Positions 20,686 to 30,067 of a stretch of 64,000 nt of DNA are shown piece by piece. The notes below the pieces were generated by a model, which saw only the letters and a list, made by a program, of their open reading frames with translations, ran no database searches and was not told where the DNA came from. The DNA is from Lysobacterales bacterium (GTDB taxonomy: Bacteria; Pseudomonadota; Gammaproteobacteria; Xanthomonadales; Xanthomonadaceae): NCBI GenBank assembly GCA_019510125.1, contig JAEKKX010000008.1:62001-126000 (forward strand). The letters are read 5' to 3'. Each line of letters opens with the position of its first letter. Position 1 is the first letter of the stretch. The position numbers were made by a program, and so were the translations under genes.

Positions 20686-21456
20686 TTATTTCGGAGCGAG
20701 GCGCGTCGCGCCGTCGAGGCGGATGGTCTCGCCGTTGAGATAGACGTTGCCCAGGATGTAGGCCACGAGGTCGGCGAATTCCTCCGGCCTGCCCAGGCGC
20801 GAGGGGAACGGGATCGACGCCGACAGCGACTGCTGCACGCTTTCGGGCATGCCGTCGACCATCGGCGTCCAGAAGATGCCCGGGGCGATGGTCATCACGC
20901 GGATGCCGAAGCGGGCCAGCTCGCGCGCCATCGGCAGGGTCATGCCGACCACGCCGCCCTTCGACGCCGAGTACGCGGCCTGGCCGATCTGGCCTTCGTA
21001 GGCCGCGACCGAGGCGGTGTTGACGATCACGCCGCGCTCGCCTTCGGCGTTGGCCTCGTTGGCCTGCATCAGTTGCGCGGCGGCCTTGGCCACGTTGAAG
21101 CTGCCGACCAGGTTGACCATGACCGTGGTCTGGAACTGCGACAGCGGCATCGGGCCGTCCTTGCCCAGCACGCGGCCCGCGCCGAGGATGCCGGCGCAGT
21201 TGATCGCGGCGTTGAGGCCGCCGAGGAACTCCCTGGCCGCGGCGACATTGGCGACGACGCCGGCCTCGTCGGAGACGTCGGTGCGGAAGTAGCGGGCGTT
21301 GGCCGCGCCCAGTTCCGCGACCGCGGCGGCGCCCTTGTCGTCGTTGACGTCGAACAGGGCGACCTTGCCGCCGTGGGCGACGAGGTGCTTCGCGACCGCG
21401 AAGCCGAGGCCGGAAACGCCGCCGGTGACGAGGGCGCGGGTATCGGAAAGCTGCAT
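20686..21456 (-). CDS. SDR family oxidoreductase (3-hydroxyacyl-CoA dehydrogenase type II-like)
   Basis: TGGVSGLG cofactor motif, NCAGI, YSASKGG active site. Confidence 0.9.
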   Translation of the reverse strand: MQLSDTRALVTGGVSGLGFAVAKHLVAHGGKVALFDVNDDKGAAAVAELGAANARYFRTDVSDEAGVVANVAAAREFLGGLNAAINCAGILGAGRVLGKDGPMPLSQFQTTVMVNLVGSFNVAKAAAQLMQANEANAEGERGVIVNTASVAAYEGQIGQAAYSASKGGVVGMTLPMARELARFGIRVMTIAPGIFWTPMVDGMPESVQQSLSASIPFPSRLGRPEEFADLVAYILGNVYLNGETIRLDGATRLAPK

Positions 21457-21687
21457 GCGCGTGGTCCGTGGATGCGAAAAGCGGGATTTTAGCGCACCGC
21501 CCGTCGGCCCCGGTCGCCGGACGCACGCGGGTCCGCGGGCGCGGCGAACGCGCGCCCGGGCCCGCGGCCCGGGGCAGGGGCCCGGGACAGGGGCCGGGCC
21601 GGCGTGGTATACCTGCCGGGCGTGCCGTGGCCCCGGCCACCGCGCAGACAATTCCGCTTTCCAGTCGTATCCCTTCAGAGACGCGTC

Positions 21688-21723
21688 ATGGCTGATACGA
21701 GACTGCCGGCAGTGGCCACTGCC
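21688..21723 (+). repeat. Partial duplicate of the start of the downstream T4SS effector gene (ATG + 16-bp palindrome)
   Basis: ATGGCTGATACGAGACTGCCGGCAGTGGCCACTGCC vs ATGGCTGATGATCGACAGAAGGCAGTGGCCACTGCC at 22858-22893. Confidence 0.75.
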
Positions 21724-22007
21724 GGACGCCACGGGCGCCCGCGTGCGCCCGCGCCTGCCGCGCACCGCGCCGGGCGCCGCCGATCGGCCTACCGGGCCGT
21801 GCCTGTGCAGGCCGCTGCGCGCCTGCCGTCGCCGCGTTTCATGCCGCGGCCTTCCACCGCGTTTCCCACCCTTTACGGGGCCGCCCGCTCCCCCGCAGCC
21901 GTTGCGCCTGTCCGCCTCCCCCGAGTTCGCGGCGGCGCATCGGCTTCGCCCTGTCCGCGGGCGCGTTCCCGTTTTCTTGTACCGCCCGTCGCGGGCCGGG
22001 GGCGCGC

Positions 22008-22787
22008 ATGACCGCCGCCGGCGGTCGCCGCGGGTGCACGGTCCGGTTCGCCCGGAGCGTCGCCGTGCTGGCCCTGTGGCTGGCCCTGGCCGGCTGCCGC
22101 GAGGCGCCCGCGCCTCCGTCGCCCGCCGCCGCACCGGCGCAGACCGCCTCGCCCGCACCAGACGCCGCGGTCACGCCCGCGGCCGCCTTCCAGGGGAAGA
22201 CCCAGATGACGGAACTCGACGCTCTCCTCGCGCTGTACGTGACCGAAGCCGGGCTGCAGTGGCGCGCCTACGACGGTCTCGCCGGGGTGCATTGGAACGA
22301 CCCCGCCCCGGTCGAGAACGACGCGGTCGCCGACCCGGCGCTGCGCTACGCGCGCAGCGGCCGCGTGCTGCTGGCCGGCTTCGGCGAGGTCGCGCTGCCC
22401 GACGGCAACGCCGGCGCCGACGCCGGCGTGCGCATCGGCAACGAGGGCGAGGCCGGGCTGACCCTCAACGGCGACGCCGACCGCGTGAACGAGATCGCGA
22501 TCGTCAAGTTCTACCCCAGCGACGACTACGCGCAGGTGCTGTCGGCGCAGTTCCCGGCCGCCGCGGTCGCGCCGGTCGCCGACCAGTGCACGGTCGACGC
22601 CTATGGCGGCGAGAACGTCCAGCACAACGCCTTCTATCGCATCGACCTGGGCGGCGAGCGTGCGGTCTTCGTCGAGGCGTTCGTCGACGAGGACGGCGGC
22701 GCCGCCGGCCCCGGTTCCACCACGTTCGTGTTCACCCGCGACAAACCCGCGGCCCGCATCGCGTCGATGCGCTGCCGCGAACGCTGA
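22008..22787 (+). CDS. Lipoprotein, candidate cognate immunity protein (X-Tfi-like) of the downstream effector
   Basis: Signal peptide with lipobox LALAGC; 70 bp upstream of an XVIPCD lysozyme-like effector, same strand. Confidence 0.6.
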   Translation: MTAAGGRRGCTVRFARSVAVLALWLALAGCREAPAPPSPAAAPAQTASPAPDAAVTPAAAFQGKTQMTELDALLALYVTEAGLQWRAYDGLAGVHWNDPAPVENDAVADPALRYARSGRVLLAGFGEVALPDGNAGADAGVRIGNEGEAGLTLNGDADRVNEIAIVKFYPSDDYAQVLSAQFPAAAVAPVADQCTVDAYGGENVQHNAFYRIDLGGERAVFVEAFVDEDGGAAGPGSTTFVFTRDKPAARIASMRCRER

Positions 22788-22857
22788 CCCGCGCCCGCGG
22801 TGATCCATCCGCGGGCATTCCCTTCCACACGTCGATATCCACTCGAGGGGCAACACC

Positions 22858-24909
22858 ATGGCTGATGATCGACAGAAGGCAGTGGCCACTGCCAATGCGT
22901 ACCACCAGGGCAACATCGCCGGACTGGACCAGGCCGAGACCCGGCGCCTGGTCGCGTCCACGGTGCTCACCGAAAGCAGCGGCGGCGATCTCGCCGTCAC
23001 CAACCGCCAGGGCTACGTCGGCCGCTACCAGGCCGGCGCCGGCTGGCTGGTCGAGGCCGGCTACGTCGACCGCCAGAAATACGACCAGGCGTTCAAGGCC
23101 TCGGGCGCGCGCACCGAATGGGAATGGGCGACCACCGGCGGCATGACCCGCTTCCTGCGCGACGATGGCAACTGGAAGGATGGCCTGAGCCTCGACAAGT
23201 ACAAGGCGTCCGCCGACCTGCAGGACAAGGCGTTCAAGACCAACTGCGACAAGCTCTACGCGCACGCCGTCCGCGACCACCTGCTCGACGCGAACAGTTC
23301 CGCCGAACGCGTCGCCGGCTTCCTCAAGGCCTCGCACCTCGGCGGCTACGGCGCCGGCAAGGCGGTGCTGGAAGGACGCCCGGTGCGCGCCGACGCCAAC
23401 GGCACCACGCCGTACAAGTACTACAACGACATCGCCCGCAACGGCGACGGCCTGGACCAGATGATGGCGCGCGGCGGCCGCGACCACGCGCCGGCGCGCA
23501 CGCCGGACGCGCAGACGCCGTCGCCCACGGGCACGACCGCTGCGCCCGCCGCGCCGGCGCCGCTCGCCGCCAGTGCGTTCTTCCGCCAGCAGACGCCGGA
23601 AGTCCGCGCCTACCTCGACCTGGTCGCGTGGAAGGAAGTGGGGCATTCGCTCAACGCCGACGGTTCGCCGGCCGGCTATCGCGAGCGCAACGGCGTGCCC
23701 GGCAGCCGCGGGCTGATGCCGGAATCGGCGATCGCCGACAACGGCACGCTGCCGCGCGACGAACTGCGCTACAACGTTGGCCGCTACCAGATGAAGCTGG
23801 TCGACGTCGAGGACATGCGCAACCGCTACGACCGCCGCATCGACGATTTCTCGCCCGAGAGCCAGGACCGCATCGCGGTGGCGAAGATGCGCTACCGGGG
23901 GGTGACGGCGGAGCTGGAGCAGGGCGACATCCGCGGCGCGATCGAGCGCGGCGGCAAGGAGTGGGCGTCGCTGCCGGGCTCGCCGTACGGCCAGGTGCAG
24001 CGTGGCTACACGGTCGAGAAGGCGATCGATTACTACGAGCAGCGGCTCGCGTTCCATCGCGCGCTCGACCGCGGACAGCCGCCGCCGGCGCACACCGAGG
24101 CGCCCGCGGCGTCGCGCGACCCGATGGCCGACGGCGTGCTCAGGCACGGCGAGCGCGGCGAGGCGGTGAAGCACCTGCAGGAAGCGCTGAACAAGGCCGG
24201 CATCCGCGACGACAAGGGCCAGCCGCTGCCGACCACCGGCTACTACGGCGACCTCACCGAAGCTGCGGTGCGCAAGTACCAGGCGCAGCACGGGCTGGAG
24301 GTCGACGGCAAGGCCGGTCGCGAGACCCTCGGCGCGCTCGCCTCGACCGCCGCGAGGACGCAGCCGAACGCCGATCCGCAGCATGCGCCCGCGCCGTCGC
24401 AGACCACGCCCTCCCAGACGACGCCCTCGCAAACCACGCCCTCGCAAACCACGCCCGCCCACCCGCCGCAGACCACCGACGGCGGCGCGGCGAACCCGCC
24501 GAGGACCGCGCCGCCCGCGCAGTCGGACAAGCCCTCGATCGCCGATCCGAAGCACCCGGACCACCGGCTCTACGAACAGGCGCTGTCGAACCTGCAGCAA
24601 CTGGGCCCCAGCGGCGGCTTCAAGTCCCGCGAGGAGCTGGAGAAGGCGGCCGCGGCCGTCGCCGCCGACGCGAAGGCGACCGGCCTGTCGTCGATCGACC
24701 ACATCAGCAAGACCAATGCGGTCAACGGGCAGACGCTGCTGGTGGCGGTGGAGGGCAGCCCGCTGAGCCCGGCGTCGAAGAACTCGTACATCGACTATGC
24801 GCAGGCGACGACGCAGACGGTCGAACAGAGCAGCCGCATGGCCGAGGCGGCGAAGGCGCCCGACCCGCAGGCGGCGCACGAGCAGGCCAGGAGCGTGTCC
24901 GGCCGCTGA
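22858..24909 (+). CDS. Putative X-type T4SS antibacterial effector: lysozyme-like N-terminus, GH104/lambda-R-like muramidase, PG_binding_1, XVIPCD
   Basis: Lambda-R-like segment AYLDLVAWKEVG...GRYQMK...FSPESQDRIAV...GDIRGAIERGGKEWASLPGSPYGQ; PGB LRHGERGEAVKHLQEALN...YYGDLTEAAVRKYQAQHGL; C-terminal XVIPCD HPDHRLYEQALSNLQQL...SSIDHISKTN...LLVAVEGSPLSPASKNSYIDYAQATTQTVEQSSR. Confidence 0.85.
   Translation: MADDRQKAVATANAYHQGNIAGLDQAETRRLVASTVLTESSGGDLAVTNRQGYVGRYQAGAGWLVEAGYVDRQKYDQAFKASGARTEWEWATTGGMTRFLRDDGNWKDGLSLDKYKASADLQDKAFKTNCDKLYAHAVRDHLLDANSSAERVAGFLKASHLGGYGAGKAVLEGRPVRADANGTTPYKYYNDIARNGDGLDQMMARGGRDHAPARTPDAQTPSPTGTTAAPAAPAPLAASAFFRQQTPEVRAYLDLVAWKEVGHSLNADGSPAGYRERNGVPGSRGLMPESAIADNGTLPRDELRYNVGRYQMKLVDVEDMRNRYDRRIDDFSPESQDRIAVAKMRYRGVTAELEQGDIRGAIERGGKEWASLPGSPYGQVQRGYTVEKAIDYYEQRLAFHRALDRGQPPPAHTEAPAASRDPMADGVLRHGERGEAVKHLQEALNKAGIRDDKGQPLPTTGYYGDLTEAAVRKYQAQHGLEVDGKAGRETLGALASTAARTQPNADPQHAPAPSQTTPSQTTPSQTTPSQTTPAHPPQTTDGGAANPPRTAPPAQSDKPSIADPKHPDHRLYEQALSNLQQLGPSGGFKSREELEKAAAAVAADAKATGLSSIDHISKTNAVNGQTLLVAVEGSPLSPASKNSYIDYAQATTQTVEQSSRMAEAAKAPDPQAAHEQARSVSGR
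24406..24465 (+). repeat. In-frame ~15-bp tandem repeats encoding (Q)TTPS linker
   Basis: cagaccacgccctcc/cagacgacgccctcg/caaaccacgccctcg/caaaccacgcccgcc. Confidence 0.85.
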
Positions 24910-24979
24910 GGCCGACGCCTGCCGGAGGCGATGCCGCTTCGGCGGCGTCGCCGAAGGCGGGGGCCGGGCCCGCCGCGGA

Positions 24980-25591
24980 TCAGGCCAGCAGCGCGTCGAT
25001 CAGGGCGCGGTGGCGCACCGCCTGCGCTTCGCGGCGCAGGCGGCTGGCGGTGAAGATCGCGCACATCTCGTCGACCGCGGTCTCGAAGGTTTCGTTGACG
25101 ATCACGTAGTCGAACTCGCCGTAGTGCGACATTTCCTCGTGCGCGTTGGCGAGCCGGCGCGCGATCGTTTCCTCGCTGTCCTGCCCGCGCTTGCGCATGC
25201 GCTCCTCCAGCGCCGCGCGCGACGGCGGCAGGATGAACACGCCGACCGCGTCCGGCACGTGCCGACGCACCTGCTGCGCGCCCTGCCAGTCGATCTCCAG
25301 CAGCACGTCGCGGCCGGCGGCGAGCTGCGGCTCGACCGACTGCCGCGCGGTGCCCTTGAGGTCGCCGTGGACGTTCGCCCACTCGAAGAAGTCGCCGGCG
25401 TCGATCATCGCCCGGAACGCGTCCTCGCTGACGAAGTGGTAGTGCTGCGCGTGGCGCTCGCCCGGGCGCATGCCGCGCGAGGTGAACGAGATCGACAGCG
25501 CGATGTCGGGAAAGCGCGCCAGGCAGGCGTTGACGATGCTGGACTTGCCGGCGCCGGACGGGGCCGCGACGATGAAAAGTGTTCCGCGCAT
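24980..25591 (-). CDS. gmk: Guanylate kinase
   Basis: P-loop APSGAGKSS; SFTSRGMRPGE; DVLLEIDWQGAQQV. Confidence 0.96.
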   Translation of the reverse strand: MRGTLFIVAAPSGAGKSSIVNACLARFPDIALSISFTSRGMRPGERHAQHYHFVSEDAFRAMIDAGDFFEWANVHGDLKGTARQSVEPQLAAGRDVLLEIDWQGAQQVRRHVPDAVGVFILPPSRAALEERMRKRGQDSEETIARRLANAHEEMSHYGEFDYVIVNETFETAVDEMCAIFTASRLRREAQAVRHRALIDALLA

Positions 25592-25619
25592 GACTGGAGG
25601 GTCTCGTGGGTCCGGAGCG

Positions 25620-25961
25620 TCATCCGGGCGTGGGATTGTGCGGCAGACGCAGCAGGTCCGCCACCGGCGCCAGCGCGATTTCGGGAAACGAGGCCTCGAT
25701 GCAGGCCGACATCCGCGCGAACAGGGCCGGATCGACCGCGCCCGCGGCGGTGGCCGCCGCGCGCGTGGCCGCATCGGGCCACTGCGCGTAGCCGTACCAC
25801 AGGCCGTCGTCGCCGCGATGGAGGCGGGAACCGAACGAGCCGTGGCGCAGCAGGGTCTCGGTGATCTCGCGCCAGGCCTGCACGAACGCGTCTTCGGCGC
25901 CCGGCCGCAGCCGCCAGCGGTAGAGCACGACCAGGCCGATGCCGGCGTCGCCCGCGCTCAT
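25620..25961 (-). CDS. Antibiotic biosynthesis monooxygenase (ABM)-fold-like protein
   Basis: Short alpha+beta barrel-like sequence [22 protein letters not shown]. Confidence 0.6.
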   Translation of the reverse strand: MSAGDAGIGLVVLYRWRLRPGAEDAFVQAWREITETLLRHGSFGSRLHRGDDGLWYGYAQWPDAATRAAATAAGAVDPALFARMSACIEASFPEIALAPVADLLRLPHNPTPG

Positions 25962-26818
25962 TCGATGTTCTGGGCCTGTTCGCGGATCTGGTCGATCAGC
26001 ACCTTGAGCTCCACCGCCAGCGCGGAGGTGCGCGCGTCCACCGACTTCGAGCCGAAGGTGTTGGCCTCGCGGTTGAACTCCTGCAGCAGGAAGTCGAGGC
26101 GGCGGCCCACCGCGTCCTTCTGCTTCAGCGCGCGGCGCAGCTCGGCGATGTGGCTGTCGAGGCGGTCCAGTTCCTCGTCCACGTCGAGCTTCTGCAGCGC
26201 CAGCACCAGCTCCTGCTCGAAGCGGCCCGGGTCCAGCGGCTGCGGGAGGTCGGCGAGCCGGTGTTCCAGCTTCTGCCGCTGGCCGGCGCGGATCGCCGGC
26301 ATCAGCGTGCGCGCGTCGGCGGCGTGCCTGGCGATCGCGTCCACGCGCTCGAGGATCACCGCGGCCAGCTTGCCGCCCTCGCGTTCGCGGGCTTCGACGA
26401 ACTGCGCCAGCGTCTCGTCCAGCAGCGACAGCGCCTCGGCGTGCAGCGCCGCCGGGTCGTCGGCGTGCGACTGCAGCACGCCGGGAAACTTCAGCAGGTC
26501 GGTCATCTCCACCCGCATCGCCGGGAAGTGCTCCTGCAGGTTGCGGCCCAGCGCCGCGAGCTGCGCCACGCGCGCGGCGTTGAGCTGCAGCGCGTCGTCG
26601 CGTTCGTCGCTGCGCAGGCGCATGGTGAGGTCGAGCTTGCCGCGCGACAGCCGCGCCGCGATCCGTTCGCGCAGCGCCGGTTCGGCCGCGCGCAGGTCGT
26701 CGGGCAGGCGTGTGCCGACTTCGAGGAAACGGTGGTTCACCGCGCGCAGCTCGCAGCCGAGCGTGCCCCAGGGCGTGCTCCGCTCGGCGGCGGCGAAGGC
26801 GGTCATGCTGCGGATCAT
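25958..26818 (-). CDS. yicC: YicC family endoribonuclease
   Basis: MIRSMTAFA...[11 protein letters not shown]...C-terminal [14 protein letters not shown]; adjacent to gmk and rph. Confidence 0.95.
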   Translation of the reverse strand: MIRSMTAFAAAERSTPWGTLGCELRAVNHRFLEVGTRLPDDLRAAEPALRERIAARLSRGKLDLTMRLRSDERDDALQLNAARVAQLAALGRNLQEHFPAMRVEMTDLLKFPGVLQSHADDPAALHAEALSLLDETLAQFVEAREREGGKLAAVILERVDAIARHAADARTLMPAIRAGQRQKLEHRLADLPQPLDPGRFEQELVLALQKLDVDEELDRLDSHIAELRRALKQKDAVGRRLDFLLQEFNREANTFGSKSVDARTSALAVELKVLIDQIREQAQNIE

Positions 26819-26971
26819 CGGGTGTCCTGGGCGGGGGCCGGGGTCGGCGAGACCGCCATTGTCCGCCATCCGGCGCGCCGGTTGGGGCCCGCCGCCCCGC
26901 CGCGCGGCCGCGCGGGGGAGGGCGCGGGCGCCGGTGATAGACTGCGCCGCCCGCACGCCGAGCAACGCCGC

Positions 26972-27712
26972 ATGACCATCGCCCGCCCCAGTGGCCGCCG
27001 CCCCGACCAGTTGCGCCCGGTCCGCATCGAACGCAGCCACACCCGCCACGCAGAGGGTTCGGTGCTCGTGTGCTTCGGCGATACCCGGGTGCTGTGCACC
27101 GCCAGCGTCGAGAACAAGGTGCCGGGTTTCCTGCGCGGCAAGGGCGAGGGCTGGGTCACCGCCGAGTACGGCATGCTGCCGCGCGCCACCCACACCCGCA
27201 GCGACCGCGAGGCCGCGCGCGGCAAGCAGGGCGGGCGCACGCTGGAGATCCAGCGCCTGATCGGCCGCGCGCTGCGCGCCTGCGTCGATCGCAACGCGCT
27301 GGGCGAGCGCACGATCACCCTCGACTGCGACGTGCTGCAGGCCGACGGCGGCACCCGCACCGCGGCGATCACCGGCGCCTACGTGGCGCTGGTCGATGCG
27401 GTGCGCTGGCTGCAGACGCGCAAGGACTACGTGCCGCCGAAGGGCGGCCGCGACCCGATCCACGGCGCGGTCGCCGCGGTCTCGGTCGGCGTCTACCGCG
27501 GCGTGCCGGTGCTGGACCTCGACTACGCCGAGGACAGCGACTGCGACACCGACATGAACGTGGTGATGAACGACGGCGGCGGCTTCATCGAACTCCAGGG
27601 CACGGCCGAGGGCCATGCCTTCCGCCGCGACGAACTCGACGCGCTGCTCGGCCTCGCCGAACAGGGCATCGGCGAACTGTTCGCGGCGCAGCGCGCGGCG
27701 CTGGCGGGCTGA
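26972..27712 (+). CDS. rph: Ribonuclease PH
   Basis: [38 protein letters not shown]. Confidence 0.97.
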   Translation: MTIARPSGRRPDQLRPVRIERSHTRHAEGSVLVCFGDTRVLCTASVENKVPGFLRGKGEGWVTAEYGMLPRATHTRSDREAARGKQGGRTLEIQRLIGRALRACVDRNALGERTITLDCDVLQADGGTRTAAITGAYVALVDAVRWLQTRKDYVPPKGGRDPIHGAVAAVSVGVYRGVPVLDLDYAEDSDCDTDMNVVMNDGGGFIELQGTAEGHAFRRDELDALLGLAEQGIGELFAAQRAALAG

Positions 27713-27714
27713 GC

Positions 27715-28125
27715 GTGGCCGCGCGCAAGCACATCGCCTGTTTCGCGCTGGTGGTGGACGACTACGACCGCGCGATCGACTTCTATATCGACGCGCTCGG
27801 CTTCGAGCTGCGCGAGGACCGCCTGCTCGGCGCGGTCCCCGGCAACGCCACCAAACGCTGGGTGGTGGTCGCGCCGGCCGGGGCCGAGACCGGCGTGCTG
27901 CTGGCGCAGGCCGCCAACGATGCCCAGCGCGCGAGCATCGGCCGCCAGACCGGCGGCCGCGTCGGCTTCTTCCTGCACACCGACGACTTCCGCCGCGACC
28001 ACGCCGCGATGCTCGCGAAGGGCGTGCGCTTCGTCGAGTCGCCGCGCGAGGAGGCCTACGGCACCGTGGTGGTGTTCGAGGACCCGTACGGCAACCGCTG
28101 GGACCTGGTGGAACCGCGCGGATGA
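27715..28125 (+). CDS. VOC (glyoxalase/bleomycin resistance) family protein
   Basis: [20 protein letters not shown]...[20 protein letters not shown] start. Confidence 0.88.
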   Translation: MAARKHIACFALVVDDYDRAIDFYIDALGFELREDRLLGAVPGNATKRWVVVAPAGAETGVLLAQAANDAQRASIGRQTGGRVGFFLHTDDFRRDHAAMLAKGVRFVESPREEAYGTVVVFEDPYGNRWDLVEPRG

Positions 28126-28718
28126 AGCTCGTCCTCGCCAGCGGCAACGCCGGCAAGCTCGCCGAACTGCGCGACCTGCTGGGCGATCTCGACGTCGAGC
28201 TGCACGCGCAGTCCGAGTTCGGCGTCGAGGACGCCGAGGAGACCGGCCTGACCTTCGTCGAGAACGCGATCCTCAAGGCGCGGCATGCGTCGCGCGCGAC
28301 CGGACTGCCGGCCTTGGGCGACGATTCGGGGATCTGCGTCGATGCGCTCGACGGCGCGCCGGGGCTGTACAGCGCGCGCTACAGCGGCGTCCACGGCGAC
28401 GCCGCGGCGAACATCGCCAAGCTGCTCGACGCCCTGCACGACGTGCCCGACGCACGCCGCGGCGCGCGCTTCGTCTGCGTGCTGGCGCTGCTGCGCCATG
28501 CCGACGACCCGCAGCCGCTGATCGCCGAGGGCGTGTGGGAAGGCCGCGTGCTGCACGCGCCGCGCGGCGCCGGCGGGTTCGGCTACGACCCGGTGTTCTT
28601 CGATCCGGAGCGCGGGCAGGGCGCGGCCGAACTCGAGGCTGCGCTGAAAAATCGAATCAGCCATCGCGGCCGCGCGCTGGACGTGCTGCGTGCGCGGCTG
28701 CACGAGGCGTTGCGCTGA
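28122..28718 (+). CDS. rdgB: XTP/dITP diphosphatase
   Basis: [48 protein letters not shown]. Confidence 0.96.
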   Translation: MKLVLASGNAGKLAELRDLLGDLDVELHAQSEFGVEDAEETGLTFVENAILKARHASRATGLPALGDDSGICVDALDGAPGLYSARYSGVHGDAAANIAKLLDALHDVPDARRGARFVCVLALLRHADDPQPLIAEGVWEGRVLHAPRGAGGFGYDPVFFDPERGQGAAELEAALKNRISHRGRALDVLRARLHEALR

Positions 28719-28735
28719 GGCGCACGCAGGCTCGC

Positions 28736-29962
28736 ATGCTGTCGTTGCCGCCCCTGTCCCTGTACGTCCACCTGCCGTGGTGCGTGCGCAAGTGCCCGTA
28801 CTGCGACTTCAACTCGCACGAATACCGCGACGCCGCCGGCGGCCCGCCGCCGTTCGCCGCCTACGTCGATGCCCTGATCGCCGATCTCGACCTCGACCTG
28901 CCGCTGGCGTGGGGTCGCACCGTGCACAGCGTGTTCTTCGGCGGCGGCACGCCCAGCCTGTTCCCGGCCGCGGCCATCGACCGCTTCCTGCAGGCGGCAA
29001 GCGCCCGGCTGCGCTTCGCGCCCGGCTGCGAGATCACCCTGGAGACCAATCCCGGCACCGCCGAGCACGGCCGCTTCGGCGACTACCTGCGCGCCGGCGT
29101 CAACCGCGTGTCGTTCGGCATCCAGAGTTTCGACGACGGCTGCCTGCGCCGGCTCGGCCGCATCCACGACAGCACCCAGGCCGAGGCCGCGGTGAAGCTG
29201 GCGCAGGACGCGGGCCTCGACAATCTCAACCTCGACCTGATGTACGCGCTGCCCGGGCAGACGCTGGCGATGGCGCTGCACGACCTCGAGCGCGCGTTCG
29301 CGCTGGCGCCGGCGCACATCAGCCACTACCAGTTGACGCTGGAGCCCAACACCGTGTTCGCCGCGCGCCCGCCCGAGCACCTGCCCGACGAGGACCTCGC
29401 CTGGGACATGCAGGAGCAGGGCCAGGCGCTGCTCGCCGCCGCCGGCTACGCGCAGTACGAGATCAGCGCCTACGCCCGGCCCGGCCGCCAGTGCGCGCAC
29501 AACCTCAACTACTGGCGCTTCGGCGACTACCTCGGCATCGGCGCCGGCGCGCACGGCAAGCTCTCCCTGCCCGCGGAAGGCGGCGACGCCGGGCGCATCC
29601 TGCGCCGCTGGAAGCTCAAGCACCCGGCGGCGTACCTGGCGCAGGCCGGGACCGCGGCGGCGATCGGCGGCGACGAGGACATCGCGCCGGCGCAGCGGCC
29701 GTTCGAGTACATGCTGAACCTGCTCCGACTGCGCGAGGGCTTCGCGCTGGCGGCCTTCGAGGCGCGCACCGGGCTGCCGCGCGCGGCGATCGCCGCGCCG
29801 CTGGCGGAGGCGGTCGCCGCCGGCTGGCTGGTCGTCGGGGACGAGCGCGTGCGGCCCACCGAGTCCGGCCTGCGCTTCGCGAACGACGTCATCGCGCTGT
29901 TCCTGCCGGCGCCGGGCCCGGCCGTCGCGGCGCAGGCCGCCGCGCACGGCGCTGCGCCATGA
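28736..29962 (+). CDS. hemW: Radical SAM heme chaperone/coproporphyrinogen III oxidase-like protein HemW
   Basis: SLYVHLPWCVRKCPYCDFNSH; FFGGGTPSLF. Confidence 0.95.
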   Translation: MLSLPPLSLYVHLPWCVRKCPYCDFNSHEYRDAAGGPPPFAAYVDALIADLDLDLPLAWGRTVHSVFFGGGTPSLFPAAAIDRFLQAASARLRFAPGCEITLETNPGTAEHGRFGDYLRAGVNRVSFGIQSFDDGCLRRLGRIHDSTQAEAAVKLAQDAGLDNLNLDLMYALPGQTLAMALHDLERAFALAPAHISHYQLTLEPNTVFAARPPEHLPDEDLAWDMQEQGQALLAAAGYAQYEISAYARPGRQCAHNLNYWRFGDYLGIGAGAHGKLSLPAEGGDAGRILRRWKLKHPAAYLAQAGTAAAIGGDEDIAPAQRPFEYMLNLLRLREGFALAAFEARTGLPRAAIAAPLAEAVAAGWLVVGDERVRPTESGLRFANDVIALFLPAPGPAVAAQAAAHGAAP

Positions 29963-30067
29963 GCCGCCAGCCGGGTCCGCGGCGCCGCCTTTCCCGGTGC
30001 GGGAGTTGGCTCGCGATGCCCGGACATGTTAAGAAATGCGGATAACGTCGCACTTCCACAGGCTGAA

